Of a stretch of DNA of 64,000 nt, positions 8,544 to 16,798 are shown piece by piece. Made by a program: the position numbers and the translations under genes. Source of the stretch: GCA-958296115 sp965222445 (GTDB taxonomy: Bacteria > Chloroflexota > Dehalococcoidia > Lucifugimonadales > CAJWER01); the NCBI GenBank assembly GCA_965222445.1, contig CBDCTY010000001.1, positions 434,001 to 498,000 of the forward strand. Reading direction: 5' to 3'. The notes under the pieces were generated by a model that saw only the letters and a list, made by a program, of their open reading frames with translations, did not search any database and was not told where the DNA came from. Every line of letters begins with the position of its first letter. Position 1 is the first letter of the stretch.

Positions 8544-10278
8544 ATTTCCCATATTGGGAGTCTTCAGGCTCAAGGGGCAGCCCAAACGAGATGGGAGCAT
8601 CATAGTCAGGTCCTGCAAGGCCAGTCAATCTCCGGTCAATCCGATAAGGGATGCGATTCTTGCCGTGAACCATGTTTCTTGTCCATCTTTGTCGTCTTCG
8701 GGCCCCCGCCAATGGGGTGAAAGCGTATTGAAGACAAGCCGACTCCCTGGAGCGCTCTCCCTCTTGACAAGATCGTGGTTGCATTCTCCCTCAGCTTGGG
8801 GCCGGCGATAACCGGCCGATACGATCCAACACTCCCTGGAACAACCGTCGAGGAACCGACACCTCGGACAACTGAAAGATCAACCACCGGGAGTGCCGCA
8901 CCAGACGGCCTCCCATCTTGATCAGCTTCACCTGCACGCTCCGCAGCGACCAGTGCTTGACCGCCTTGGGCAGACACAGCCGGCGAAGGAAGTTCCCAAG
9001 GTTGTACGCCAGGACGAACAGAGACAGACGCACCCGGTTGGCCACGAACCGATGGCACGACAGCCGAGTCCAGTTCAGGGCGTACTTACCCTCCTTGATC
9101 CACTGCTCGGCTGTCCCGCGACCATTGTAGAATCGCACCACTCCTTCGGGGCCAGCCGTCATGTTCGTGACGATGAAGCCCACCCGAGGGAACAGCTCTC
9201 CCCTATGCCACTCCACCTTCGCCACCACCCGCCGTGCGCGCTCCCAACTCCCGGCACAATACCAGAAGTCGTCGTATAGGATCACTGGACGCTTCGGCGG
9301 CCTGCCCACCGGCCTCCTGAGCAGAGGGACGATCTCCCGTTGCAGCACCTCGTTGCCGGGGAGTCTTATAGCGTAAAGGACATGCCGCTCCTCGAGGTAC
9401 TCATAGATGTCCGGCTTAGCGAATGCGGCATCGGCACGAAAGTACCGCCGCACTCCTGTCGCCCCGTAGCGGGACAGGATCGGATCCAATACATCACGCC
9501 ACCTGTGCGCGCTATGTACGTTCCCCGCACGGAGCATCGCCCCCTCGCAGTCACCGAACTGGTTGAACACGAACAAAGGGTGATAGCACGTGCTCCCAAA
9601 GTGACCGTTGTACGACGCTCCCTCCTGTTCTCCATGTACCGGACTCTCCGAACTGTCCATGTCCAAGATCACCCGCCGGTGCGCTGTGTGCGTCATCGCC
9701 CGGTCCACCCACTTAGCGTTCACTCGGCCCAACCCTTCGACATTGCCGTCTTGGGTAAGCACCTCGGTCTCGAACCGGCTCATGGTGTTGGTGCTGGCGG
9801 CCGGTCTCTCAGGACCACCTCGCCGTCCAACGATGATCCGCATCGTCGGGTCCTGGGCCAGCCGTTCAGCGTCGTTGGTATCCTCGTAGCCCGCCAGACG
9901 ACTGTACACCGACTGCCTGAGAAGGCCCACCAATCGGTGCTGCACGTTGCGACCGCCCCGACTCTCCTGCAGACACTCACTCGCCGTCTCCGTCAGTCCC
10001 AGTGCATCGTCCAACTCGCGACAGGCCAGCAGTCCGGCGTTCGAGGTGATGGTAGCGCCGCGAAACTCCAACCGTATACGGCGGTCGAAACGGAGCTTGG
10101 CGCGGGCGTTTGTGCTTTCACCCATTGGGTGCCTCCGAGGACAGTACGTTATCAAGAGCTAAAGTAGTCGATCACGACCAGTCTAGCACTCATGATAACC
10201 ACTGTGCTCTGCTATTCGGCTACATCGGGCAGTTTTGTTGCTGATTGCGGTAAGCCCTGCAGGCTTGATATGGGAAAT
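8544..10278 (-). mobile_element. IS1380-family insertion sequence (boundaries tentative)
   Basis: The transposase gene at 8791-10125 is flanked by an 11-base perfect inverted repeat: ATTTCCCATAT at 8544-8554 and ATATGGGAAAT at 10268-10278. This gives an element of about 1.73 kb, the usual size for IS1380 members. No clear short target duplication is seen outside these ends, so the exact tips remain tentative. A 17-base direct repeat (TCAGGTCCTGCAAGGCC at 8606-8622 and 10515-10531) also brackets the transposase but does not coincide with the inverted ends. Confidence 0.5.
8791..10125 (-). CDS. IS1380-family transposase
   Basis: This 444-residue DDE transposase is full length for the family. 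The N-terminal FDRRIRLEFRGATITSNAGL (13-32) and RLAGYEDTNDAERLAQDPT (76-94) are typical of IS1380. Candidate catalytic residues are D155 or D157 in LDMDSSE, D232 in FRADAAF and E340 in the YNGRGTAEQWIKEGK block. The ATG at 10123-10125 is preceded by GGAGG at a proper distance; a longer frame to 10155 exists but lacks such a site. The reading frame is intact, so the element may still be able to move. Its neighbours (antitoxin remnant, MITE-like repeat, frameshifted gene) mark an insertion-prone patch. Confidence 0.92.
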   Translation of the reverse strand: MGESTNARAKLRFDRRIRLEFRGATITSNAGLLACRELDDALGLTETASECLQESRGGRNVQHRLVGLLRQSVYSRLAGYEDTNDAERLAQDPTMRIIVGRRGGPERPAASTNTMSRFETEVLTQDGNVEGLGRVNAKWVDRAMTHTAHRRVILDMDSSESPVHGEQEGASYNGHFGSTCYHPLFVFNQFGDCEGAMLRAGNVHSAHRWRDVLDPILSRYGATGVRRYFRADAAFAKPDIYEYLEERHVLYAIRLPGNEVLQREIVPLLRRPVGRPPKRPVILYDDFWYCAGSWERARRVVAKVEWHRGELFPRVGFIVTNMTAGPEGVVRFYNGRGTAEQWIKEGKYALNWTRLSCHRFVANRVRLSLFVLAYNLGNFLRRLCLPKAVKHWSLRSVQVKLIKMGGRLVRHSRWLIFQLSEVSVPRRLFQGVLDRIGRLSPAPS

Positions 10279-10282
10279 GTGG

Positions 10283-10455
10283 GGTTATACCATTTCGTTT
10301 TGACTACGCCGTTGATTGATCGTGACGCAGTTAGCAATGCGTCATTCCGGCGAATCCAGTCCCCGGCGATTGTATACAGACCGGGTGGCTATGACAAGCC
10401 TGCCACTCTGTCAGCCCCCTATATGGCGGCATCACGGCGAATTGGTATTAGCCTT
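10283..10455 (+). repeat. MITE-like element with TTATACCA-type ends, copy 1
   Basis: The element starts GTTATACCATTTCGTTTTGA and ends near GGCATCACGGCGAATTGGTA followed by TTA. Its ends are inverted (ATACCA...TGGTAT). A shorter relative lies at 47939-48046 with the same beginning (ATACCATTTCGTTTTGA), an inner GTCATTCC-type palindrome and the same GGCGGCATCACGG end. It has no coding capacity, so it would be a non-autonomous mobile repeat if it moves. Confidence 0.55.
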
Positions 10456-10563
10456 CAATTCCGAGACTGATATCGTGTTCATGGTGCCCAGTATAGTCTC
10501 GACCAAACTTCCTTTCAGGTCCTGCAAGGCCTCCGCACTCCATGAAGCCATTCTGGAGGCAGG

Positions 10564-10608
10564 CCACTACTATATTGCATTACTATTTTTTATCTGATAT
10601 AGTAGTGG
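10564..10608 (+). terminator. strong hairpin, possible bidirectional terminator
   Basis: Twelve-base arms CCACTACTATAT (10564-10575) and ATATAGTAGTGG (10597-10608) are perfectly complementary around a 21-base loop rich in T. The stem is AT-rich and unlike its GC-rich surroundings. It could end transcription or be the core of a degraded mobile repeat. Confidence 0.4.
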
Positions 10609-10642
10609 CGAAGGCAGTTATAGTAAGGAAGGAGGCCCACAC

Positions 10643-10671
10643 TTGACATAATTCTTGTGGAGAGTAGGACT
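10643..10671 (+). promoter_or_regulatory. candidate promoter for the toxin/antitoxin-like pair
   Basis: A perfect TTGACA at 10643-10648 is followed after 16 bases by TAGGAC, a weak -10 match, about 80 bases before the ATG at 10747. The -35 match is what supports this call. Confidence 0.3.
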
Positions 10672-10746
10672 CGGTCAATTCTCACACGGATAAGGAGCAA
10701 ACGATGACAACTACGGATACAAAACACAGAGAGAGGGCCTGCACAT

Positions 10747-11007
10747 ATGGACCCAAGGTTCAATCGAGAACGGCATATCCATATACTGAAGCGGCATCCC
10801 TACATGGAGCCCCATCTTGAAAAGATCATGGAGACGGTCGCGCAGCCCGACGCGGTTACGCCGTCCACGAGCGACACAACTGTATCGCTCTACTATCGCA
10901 AATATAATCTTGAAGATCTAGGTACGAAATACTTATGTGTGGTTGTCAAGGAAGGAGAGGATGACAGCTTCATAGTCACTGCGTACCCTACTCACAAAAT
11001 CAAATAG
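10747..11007 (+). CDS. small BECR-fold nuclease-like protein (possible toxin)
   Basis: This 86-residue protein has the layout of small phage/RelE-like BECR ribonucleases: RERHIHILKRHPYM (8-21), a helix with EKIMETVAQPDAV, then strands SLYYRKYN and KYLCVVVKEGEDDSFIVTAY ending at TAYPTHKIK. This pattern (H, RHP, PD, YYR, VVVK, TAY) is common in stand-alone toxins and phage-borne PBECR/DUF4258-like domains. It lies 11 bases before a gene for a DUF2283-plus-helix-turn-helix protein, which is the usual kind of partner. GAGAGGG before the ATG is a plausible ribosome binding site. Toxicity has not been shown for this exact family as far as I know. Confidence 0.6.
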   Translation: MDPRFNRERHIHILKRHPYMEPHLEKIMETVAQPDAVTPSTSDTTVSLYYRKYNLEDLGTKYLCVVVKEGEDDSFIVTAYPTHKIK

Positions 11008-11018
11008 GATCAAACACT

Positions 11019-11435
11019 TTGAACTTCTTCAATACTCTCAACATTTGGCTTGATTCCGAGGGCGACCTGTTGGAGGTCGGTTGGAGCGTCGAGAAGGGCT
11101 ACTTCACCGAAACGGACGACGAGCGCGTGCTCAAACGGGTGAACCTCGAGGGCGAGGTCATCGGATTCATGGTGCAGGGAGTCGGGTCGATGAAGGGCAC
11201 CTTTATCGATCTTGACCTGGGGCCGGAGAAGCCGACCGGCACCGTGGACAACCTCACGGTAAAGGGCGCCGCCAAAGAGCTCGGCGTCACCGAGGCGCGG
11301 GTCAGGCAGCTTGCCGCTCAGGGACGGATCGAAGGCGCGCGCAAGATCGGCAGGGACTGGATCATCCCGCGCCCGGTAGAGGTTAGGCCTGGTACGCGAG
11401 GCCCTGCCGGAGCAGCGACTCGGAGTGCGGGCTAG
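11019..11435 (+). CDS. DUF2283 plus helix-turn-helix protein (possible antitoxin)
   Basis: This is a 138-residue two-part protein. Residues 1-70 match DUF2283 (IWLDSEGDLLEVGW, then a strand-rich region with VNLEGEVIGFMVQGV). Residues about 80-115 are an excisionase/MerR-type helix-turn-helix (LTVKGAAKELGVTEARVRQL, then RKIGRDWIIP). The TTG at 11019 is the best start because AGGA of the preceding stop region (TAGGAT) is properly spaced and the DUF begins there. DUF2283 genes often follow small BECR-type toxin genes, so an antitoxin that also represses its own operon is a reasonable inference. The tail after residue 120 is Gly/Ala/Arg-rich and probably disordered. Confidence 0.65.
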   Translation: MNFFNTLNIWLDSEGDLLEVGWSVEKGYFTETDDERVLKRVNLEGEVIGFMVQGVGSMKGTFIDLDLGPEKPTGTVDNLTVKGAAKELGVTEARVRQLAAQGRIEGARKIGRDWIIPRPVEVRPGTRGPAGAATRSAG

Positions 11436-11451
11436 GAGACTCCGTCCAGCC

Positions 11452-12438
11452 CTACTCGTCCGGCTGCTCCGGGTACTCCGGAACGAAGCCGCGCGGCTCC
11501 CATGCGGGGAACGCGTCCAGCGCAGGGTCATCGGTGAGGCGGACGCGCTGGTTGGTCTCGATCTCGACCACGTACACGTCCGGTTCGCCCCCTGCCCCAT
11601 ACTCCGAGTACACGAGGTACCTGCCGTCCGGCGAATAGGTGGGCCGCTCCTCAGTGGTCTCCCCGGGCTTCCGCTGGATCGGCTGGATGTCGTCGCCATC
11701 GGATGCCATTGTGTACAAGCTGGGAGGAGACCCCTTTAGGCCGTATCGAATGGTGAGAGCGAGCCTGTGGCCGTCGGGCGCCCAAGAAGGCCATCCCACG
11801 AAATACCCGTCGATGTCCGTCCTGTTGCGGACCAGCCTGTCCTGTGCACCGTCCGCCGCGGCAGCGGTGTAGATGGCCGAGCTGTGCTCGTACGCGATCA
11901 ACAGCCCGTCCGGTGACCACGACGGCCAGCGGGTGTTCACCTGCTTCGGCGTCAGGTTCCTGGACTCCGACCCATCGACGTTCATCACCCACAGGTTCGG
12001 CCGGTCGCCCTGGTCGGAGACGAACGCGATCCGCGCCCCGTCCGGTGAAAGGGCCGGCATGTGGTCCACTCCCGGGCCGGCCGTCAGCCGGACCACGTTG
12101 GAGCCGTCCGGGTCCATCGCGAATATGTTCCTGTTGCCGTCCCTGTCGGAGGCGAACACTATCCTGGAGCCGTCGCCTGACCAGGAAGGATGGCTGTCGA
12201 GCCCCGGGTTGTTCGTGATGTTCCGCTGGTCCGACCCGTCGGCATTCATCACGTATATCTCCCAGTTGCCGTCCCGCTTGGAGATGAAGGCGATCCGCGA
12301 CATGGTCGAGTTGTCGACGGTGGGCGTTGGTTCCGCCGCGGGCGTCGACGAGCCGCAGCCCAGGACTAACAGCAACAGCGCCGCCAGCGACAGGACGAAT
12401 GCCCGCGGGTACTGGAATCTGTCGGCGTATCTTTGCAC
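11452..12438 (-). CDS. TolB-like beta-propeller lipoprotein
   Basis: The ~328-residue protein has a lipoprotein signal (FVLSLAALLLLVLGCGSS) and a short Pro/Thr linker, then WD40/PD40-type blades. Repeated blade motifs are visible: FISKRDGNWEIYVMNADGSD, PSWSGDGSRIVFASDRDG, PALSPDGARIAFVSDQGD, PSWSPDGLLIAYEH, PTYSPDGRYLVYSE. It should be anchored outside the membrane and bind a partner protein or ligand; unlike true TolB it has no Tol-Pal genes nearby. I chose GTG at 12436-12438 because it opens the signal peptide; the frame runs on to 12588 inside the neighbouring gene. It follows the DUF4340 gene and may share its transcript. A 55-base relic of a similar gene lies at 6449. Confidence 0.8.
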   Translation of the reverse strand: MQRYADRFQYPRAFVLSLAALLLLVLGCGSSTPAAEPTPTVDNSTMSRIAFISKRDGNWEIYVMNADGSDQRNITNNPGLDSHPSWSGDGSRIVFASDRDGNRNIFAMDPDGSNVVRLTAGPGVDHMPALSPDGARIAFVSDQGDRPNLWVMNVDGSESRNLTPKQVNTRWPSWSPDGLLIAYEHSSAIYTAAAADGAQDRLVRNRTDIDGYFVGWPSWAPDGHRLALTIRYGLKGSPPSLYTMASDGDDIQPIQRKPGETTEERPTYSPDGRYLVYSEYGAGGEPDVYVVEIETNQRVRLTDDPALDAFPAWEPRGFVPEYPEQPDE

Positions 12439-12470
12439 CGAAGGAACCGTCCTTCCCGGGGAAGTATGCC

Positions 12471-13481
12471 CTACGTGCCGGGCCGAGGCGTTGGGAATGG
12501 AGTCGGCGTCGGCGTCGGGACCACCACGAAGTCCTGACGCCTCTTCAGGATGTATCCGATTGTCTCCTCGTCGAGGAAGTAGGGCCACGCCTTCTGGGCT
12601 TCCCTGACGTAGAATTCAGGCTCCCTGCCCTTCTGCAGGAAGAGCAGCAGCACCCCGTCCGCGCTGGAGCCCTCCCTGACGCCCACGGAGATGAGCGCGT
12701 GCGGCTCCTCCCAATTCAGCCCGGCGGCCTCCTCCTCCGTGGGAAACGCCCGCGTCACGATCTGCCTGAGCTCCACCAGCAGGTTGCCCACCGCCTCGAT
12801 GCTTGCGGGCTCGCTCCCCTCTTCCGACTCGAGGAACCAGGCCGAGTTGATCAGCCTGATCGAGAACGAGTCGTCGGCGTAACTGAACGTCACGGACTCG
12901 ATCTCGTCGGGCGGCACCGCCGCGACGATTGGGTCCCTCCAGTAGTCGGAGTCAGTGCCGAAGGGCTCCGGGAACTGGCAGAACAGCGCGTATACCTCGA
13001 CCTCGTCGGGCCGCCTCAGGTAGCACAGCTGGACCGTCGCGGTCCAGGGCGTAATCACGCGCTCGCCCACGGGGGCGAACTGCTTGTCCCCGACGATGAA
13101 CCTCTCCACCACCTCGCCCTCGCTCCAGAACTCCAGCACAGTGTGGTTATCGGGGTGCACGCCCATCAGGTCGTGGTTGGTCGAGTTCGTCGCGACGAGC
13201 TCCGCGTCGCCGATCCTTGAAGCCGTCTCCCACAGCATCTCCAATCTGATCGCTACCGCGGGGTAGGCGTCGACCCACCAGCCGTCGTCCTTCTTGGTCA
13301 CGATAGTCTGCTGCTCCGCGTCCCTCATAACCACGCGGTCTATGACGTCGGGACCGAGCGGGCTGACGCCGCCGAGCCGCTTCACTCCTTCACCCTCGGC
13401 GGATAGCAACCGAAAGGCGATGCCGAGCACGCCCAGCACGATCACGACAAGCAGAACAAAGCCGACGTACTTACCGCTCAA
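12471..13481 (-). CDS. DUF4340 domain protein
   Basis: This 336-residue protein has an N-terminal membrane anchor (VGFVLLVVIVLGVLGIAF) and an extracytoplasmic DUF4340 region with paired repeats such as VVMRDAEQQTIVTKKDDGWW and SVTFSYADDSFSIRLINSAW. DUF4340 genes usually follow GldF/GldG-type ABC genes, as here: its start overlaps the end of the fused permease gene by 11 bases. The C-terminus is an unusual Pro/Thr tail (VVVPTPTPTPFPTPRP), perhaps a surface linker. It probably works with the Gld-type transporter in moving or handling an envelope substrate that I cannot identify. Confidence 0.85.
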   Translation of the reverse strand: MSGKYVGFVLLVVIVLGVLGIAFRLLSAEGEGVKRLGGVSPLGPDVIDRVVMRDAEQQTIVTKKDDGWWVDAYPAVAIRLEMLWETASRIGDAELVATNSTNHDLMGVHPDNHTVLEFWSEGEVVERFIVGDKQFAPVGERVITPWTATVQLCYLRRPDEVEVYALFCQFPEPFGTDSDYWRDPIVAAVPPDEIESVTFSYADDSFSIRLINSAWFLESEEGSEPASIEAVGNLLVELRQIVTRAFPTEEEAAGLNWEEPHALISVGVREGSSADGVLLLFLQKGREPEFYVREAQKAWPYFLDEETIGYILKRRQDFVVVPTPTPTPFPTPRPGT

Positions 13482-15753
13482 CCGTGTATGCCTTTCTGGT
13501 CGTCCGGCGGCGCAAGAAGAATCGCGCCATGCCGAAGACTATAAGGGCCACCGACACTCCGAAGATGTTCCCGTACTGAATGATGTCTCGATGCAGGTCC
13601 GAGGTGAACACCAGCTGGCGGATCACCGTGCCCTTGGACCGGATGGCGGCAAGCTGGTCCTCCTGGCTGAGCCAGTCAATCCAGTTGACTGCCAGGACGA
13701 CGTGCTCGGGGAACCCGTTGACCATGCGCTCAGTCAACCACATGGAGTCCGCCGCCACTATCATGCGGAATGTATTCTCCGGGTTCTTCTCGCACTGGGG
13801 CTTGTAGTACGAGCACCGCGTGCCGGTGACGGCAACGGCCAGTATCCTCCGGCCGAGGTCGTCTTCCGTGTACTCTTCGAGTGTCGGCGACCGCGGCGTA
13901 AGGTCCCTGAACGTAGTGTCTGCTGCTGCGAACTCGGACGTGACTACGAGAGGCTTGATCTCCGTCTCTATCGTCTCGCCCGTCGCCTCGCCGATCTCGA
14001 TGGAGCTTGTCCAGGGAAATACGACGCTGTTGACGCCCCCAGAAATGGCCTGTTCCTGCGTCTGGACGCGGGGCCAGTAGGGGTATGCGAGGTTGACGCC
14101 GCCGAACTGCGTGTTGAACATCAGCGTCTCATGGGAGCGTGTGTCAAAAACGACGTCGTCCTGGACGAGCACGCCGTAGCCCCCCAGCCAGCCCGTCAGC
14201 CCCGTGTTGGACTTCTTCGCGCGCAGCGCCCTGTCGTCCACCTCCAGGGAGTCGACCAGCATCAGCACCTTCCCGCCCTCGGCCAGGTACTCGTCTATGG
14301 ACGCCCGCACCCAGGGCGGAACCTCCTCCCGCGAACCGGGCACCACCAGCACATCCGTGCCGGTGAAGGAGTCGGCGGAGCCCTGGATCAGCCCATCCTC
14401 TCGATCAGCGTCGATCTCCTGCACCAGGTGATGTCGCTCGAGCTGGTCACGGAAGGACTGCAGGTCCGCGTCCCTGGTCCACTCGCCGTGGCCGTGCATG
14501 AACGAGATGGTGCTCGGGCGCTTCTGGGCCATCCGCCGTATGTTCGCCATCAGCCGGTACTCGAGCCCGTCGGTCGTCTCGACGAACGGCAGGTTCTCCT
14601 GGCGGTTGGCGTATGTCATCCCCACGCCGAGATAGCCGACTTTGACCTTGAACTCGCCGCCGGACTGCTCGCTGAAATTGATCGGCGGCACGAAGCTCTG
14701 TCTGGCCAGCTCGGCCGACTCCTCGTCCTTGTCCGCCAGGTACCTGACCAGCTTGACGTTGCCGTTCGATACGTTAACTATGTCCTCCAGCAGGTCCTCC
14801 ACGTCGCGCTGCGTCAACGCCACCTGGACGGGCGGGTCCTCCGACACGAAGAGCTTGATCGTGACGATGTCGTCCAGCTCGCGGAGCAACTCGACCGTCG
14901 CGTCGTCGAGCGTGAACAGCCTGTTCTCGGTGAGGTCCAGCCTGCCGCCGATCGAGCTCCCCGACCAGCCGACCAGGATACTCAACACCACAAGGCCCCC
15001 GACGCCGAGCTGGAGGTTGCGGTAGAGCGCCGAGCGGTGGCTGACGCTCTTGCCCCTGATCATCAGGTAGCTCCCGCTCAGGAACGTCGAGACGAGCCCC
15101 ACGAAGTAGACCACGTCCCTCAGGTCCAGCACTCCCCGCGCTATACCCTCGAAGTGGGTCAGCGGGCTCAGATCCTGGACGAGAACGGCGGCGGACGGCG
15201 GTATCGCCAGTGTAATGATTGGCATCCCGGCGACCATGAGCGCGACGATGATCGACAGCCCGATCACGAAGGCGACGATCTGGTTGCGCGTCAGGCTCGA
15301 CGTGAAGAGGCCGATAGCCACGAAGGAAGCCGTGAGGAAGACCGTGCCGACGTACTGGGCGATGACCGCCCCGTTATCGAAGTCCCCGGCCGTCTGGAGC
15401 GATATGGGGATGACCGCCGTCGCAAGCACTCCAGCGCCCACGAAAACGAACCCCGCGAGGAACTTGGACAGCAGCACCGTCCACGTCCTGAGGGGCTGGG
15501 TCAACAGTATCTCCAGCGTGCCGTCCCGCTGCTCCTCGGCGACCAGCCGCATCGTGGCTGCCGGGACGAACACCGCGAGGATCCACGGCAGCAGAGTGAA
15601 GAGCGGCCTCATCGAGGCTTCCTGGGTGATCAGCGCCGTCCGGAAGAACATGTAGGCGGCGACGCTCACGAAGATGACGAGCAGTATGAAGCCGGTCGGC
15701 TGGTCGAAGTAGCCCTTCAGGTCCTTGCGGACGAGGGCGGCGAAGGTCCTCAT
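13471..15753 (-). CDS. fused ABC-2 permease (GldF) and GldG-type protein
   Basis: In this 760-residue protein, residues 1-240 form an ABC-2 permease with about six membrane helices (RKDLKGYFDQPTGFILLVIF, EEQRDGTLEILLTQPL). Residues from about 255 on match GldG: a membrane helix, the RLDLTENRLFTLDDATVELL entry, DDIVTIKLFVSEDPP, then a large extracytoplasmic domain with TISFMHGHGEW and DVLVVPGSREEVPP, and a final helix near the C-terminus. GldF and GldG are usually separate proteins, and here they are joined in one frame. The gene follows the ATPase gene after a single base and overlaps the DUF4340 gene, so the three form one operon. Gld-type systems outside Bacteroidota do not imply gliding. 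Confidence 0.87.
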   Translation of the reverse strand: MRTFAALVRKDLKGYFDQPTGFILLVIFVSVAAYMFFRTALITQEASMRPLFTLLPWILAVFVPAATMRLVAEEQRDGTLEILLTQPLRTWTVLLSKFLAGFVFVGAGVLATAVIPISLQTAGDFDNGAVIAQYVGTVFLTASFVAIGLFTSSLTRNQIVAFVIGLSIIVALMVAGMPIITLAIPPSAAVLVQDLSPLTHFEGIARGVLDLRDVVYFVGLVSTFLSGSYLMIRGKSVSHRSALYRNLQLGVGGLVVLSILVGWSGSSIGGRLDLTENRLFTLDDATVELLRELDDIVTIKLFVSEDPPVQVALTQRDVEDLLEDIVNVSNGNVKLVRYLADKDEESAELARQSFVPPINFSEQSGGEFKVKVGYLGVGMTYANRQENLPFVETTDGLEYRLMANIRRMAQKRPSTISFMHGHGEWTRDADLQSFRDQLERHHLVQEIDADREDGLIQGSADSFTGTDVLVVPGSREEVPPWVRASIDEYLAEGGKVLMLVDSLEVDDRALRAKKSNTGLTGWLGGYGVLVQDDVVFDTRSHETLMFNTQFGGVNLAYPYWPRVQTQEQAISGGVNSVVFPWTSSIEIGEATGETIETEIKPLVVTSEFAAADTTFRDLTPRSPTLEEYTEDDLGRRILAVAVTGTRCSYYKPQCEKNPENTFRMIVAADSMWLTERMVNGFPEHVVLAVNWIDWLSQEDQLAAIRSKGTVIRQLVFTSDLHRDIIQYGNIFGVSVALIVFGMARFFLRRRTTRKAYTVER

Positions 15754-15754
15754 G

Positions 15755-16798
15755 CTATCCCTCGTCGTCCTCGTCTTCGGTACGCGGCCCCTGGTCTTCG
15801 TGCGTGAGGTGGTGGAAGAGGTCGCCGAGGCGCGCTGCCTCCTGGTGAAGGTCCCATATCACCCATCCCCGCTTCTTGGCGAGGTTGTAGACCTGGGGCC
15901 GGACGTCCCGGTCCCCCGGATCTACCGACAGGACGAACTTCTGGCGCCCGCTGACGGGGGTCAGGCGGCGCACCTCCCGAATCTCCCTGATATTGGCCAG
16001 GGCGGGCTCGACAGTGTCGCCCTCGACCTCCAGGTTGACGTAGCGCTCGCCGTGGGACGCCGTAGTCAGCTCATCGACCGTCCCCTGGGCGACGATGCGG
16101 CCTCTGCTGATGATGAGCAGCCTGTCGCAGGTCTCCTCGACCTCCTGGAGCACGTGCGTGCTGAGCATCACCGTACGCTGCTGGCCCACCGTCCTGATCA
16201 ACTCCCGGATGGGGATGCGCTGGTTAGGATCCAAGCCCTCTGTCGGCTCGTCCATGATCAGGATGTCCGGCCTGTGCAGGATGCACGCCGCCAAGCCCAC
16301 TCGCTGCCTGAAGCCCTTCGAGCATTGGTTTATGGGCCGGTTGTAGACCTCCTGGATGCCAGTCTCCTCGACGGACCCTGCGATGCTCTCCCGTCTCGCA
16401 GCGCCCTTCAGTCCCCGGAGATTCGCCACGAACTGGAGGTACTCGTACACGAGCAGGTCGCCGTATACGGGATTGTTCTCAGGCAGGTATCCAATCATCC
16501 GCCGGGTCTCGACGTCGTGCTGCTGGTTGTCGAGGCCCTCTATCATTACCCGACCCTTGTCGGGCGTGTAGAAGGACGTGATGAGGCGCATGGTAGTAGT
16601 CTTCCCCGACCCGTTAGGGCCCAGGAAGCCGACCACCTCGCCCCTACTCACGTCGAACGATACGTCGTCGACGGCAATGTTGGGGCCGAACTGCTTGGTT
16701 ACGCCTTCGACCTGGATGGTAAGCTCGCCGGTTTGTCCCCGGCCCAACTCACCATCCACGTCTTCCGGCTGGGCTGTGTTCTTGTTGACTTCGGCCAT
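15755..16798 (-). CDS. ABC transporter ATPase (GldA-like)
   Basis: In this 347-residue ATPase the Walker A motif is GPNGSGKT at 60-67, the signature is degenerate (SKGFRQRVGLA in place of LSGGQ) and Walker B is ILIMDEPTEGLD. The SKGFRQR form and the C-terminal domain after residue 240 (a GldA/CcmA-like extension ending in a very acidic EDEDDEG) are typical of ATPases paired with GldF-type permeases. It powers the fused GldF-GldG protein encoded directly downstream. The N-terminal 25 residues before the first strand are hydrophilic and unusual. As the first gene of the operon its promoter should lie in 16799-17113, where I see only repeats. Confidence 0.9.
   Translation of the reverse strand: MAEVNKNTAQPEDVDGELGRGQTGELTIQVEGVTKQFGPNIAVDDVSFDVSRGEVVGFLGPNGSGKTTTMRLITSFYTPDKGRVMIEGLDNQQHDVETRRMIGYLPENNPVYGDLLVYEYLQFVANLRGLKGAARRESIAGSVEETGIQEVYNRPINQCSKGFRQRVGLAACILHRPDILIMDEPTEGLDPNQRIPIRELIRTVGQQRTVMLSTHVLQEVEETCDRLLIISRGRIVAQGTVDELTTASHGERYVNLEVEGDTVEPALANIREIREVRRLTPVSGRQKFVLSVDPGDRDVRPQVYNLAKKRGWVIWDLHQEAARLGDLFHHLTHEDQGPRTEDEDDEG

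Larger units (their letters stand above)
10126..10746. other. non-coding region between IS and toxin-like gene
   Basis: These 621 bases hold the right end of the IS, a MITE-like repeat (about 10283-10455), one copy of a 17-base direct repeat, a strong hairpin at 10564-10608 and a candidate promoter at 10643. The short open frames here are made of repeat sequence and have no family resemblance. An ATG at 10704 with AGGAG before it could start a 36-codon peptide, but that frame overlaps the next gene and looks accidental. Confidence 0.6.

Noticed and set aside
10192..10597. Two overlapping plus-strand frames of 92-93 codons
   Set aside because: They consist largely of the MITE-like repeat and have no ribosome binding site or family features.
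10704..10814. Small frame starting at ATG 10704 with a good AGGAG
   Set aside because: It codes a 36-residue peptide without recognisable features and overlaps the toxin-like gene out of frame. A leader peptide is possible but unsupported.
13294..15807. An 837-codon open frame on the plus strand
   Set aside because: It lies antisense to the fused GldF-GldG gene, has low-complexity Arg/Asp/Glu/His-rich composition and no family resemblance. High GC keeps the opposite frame open.
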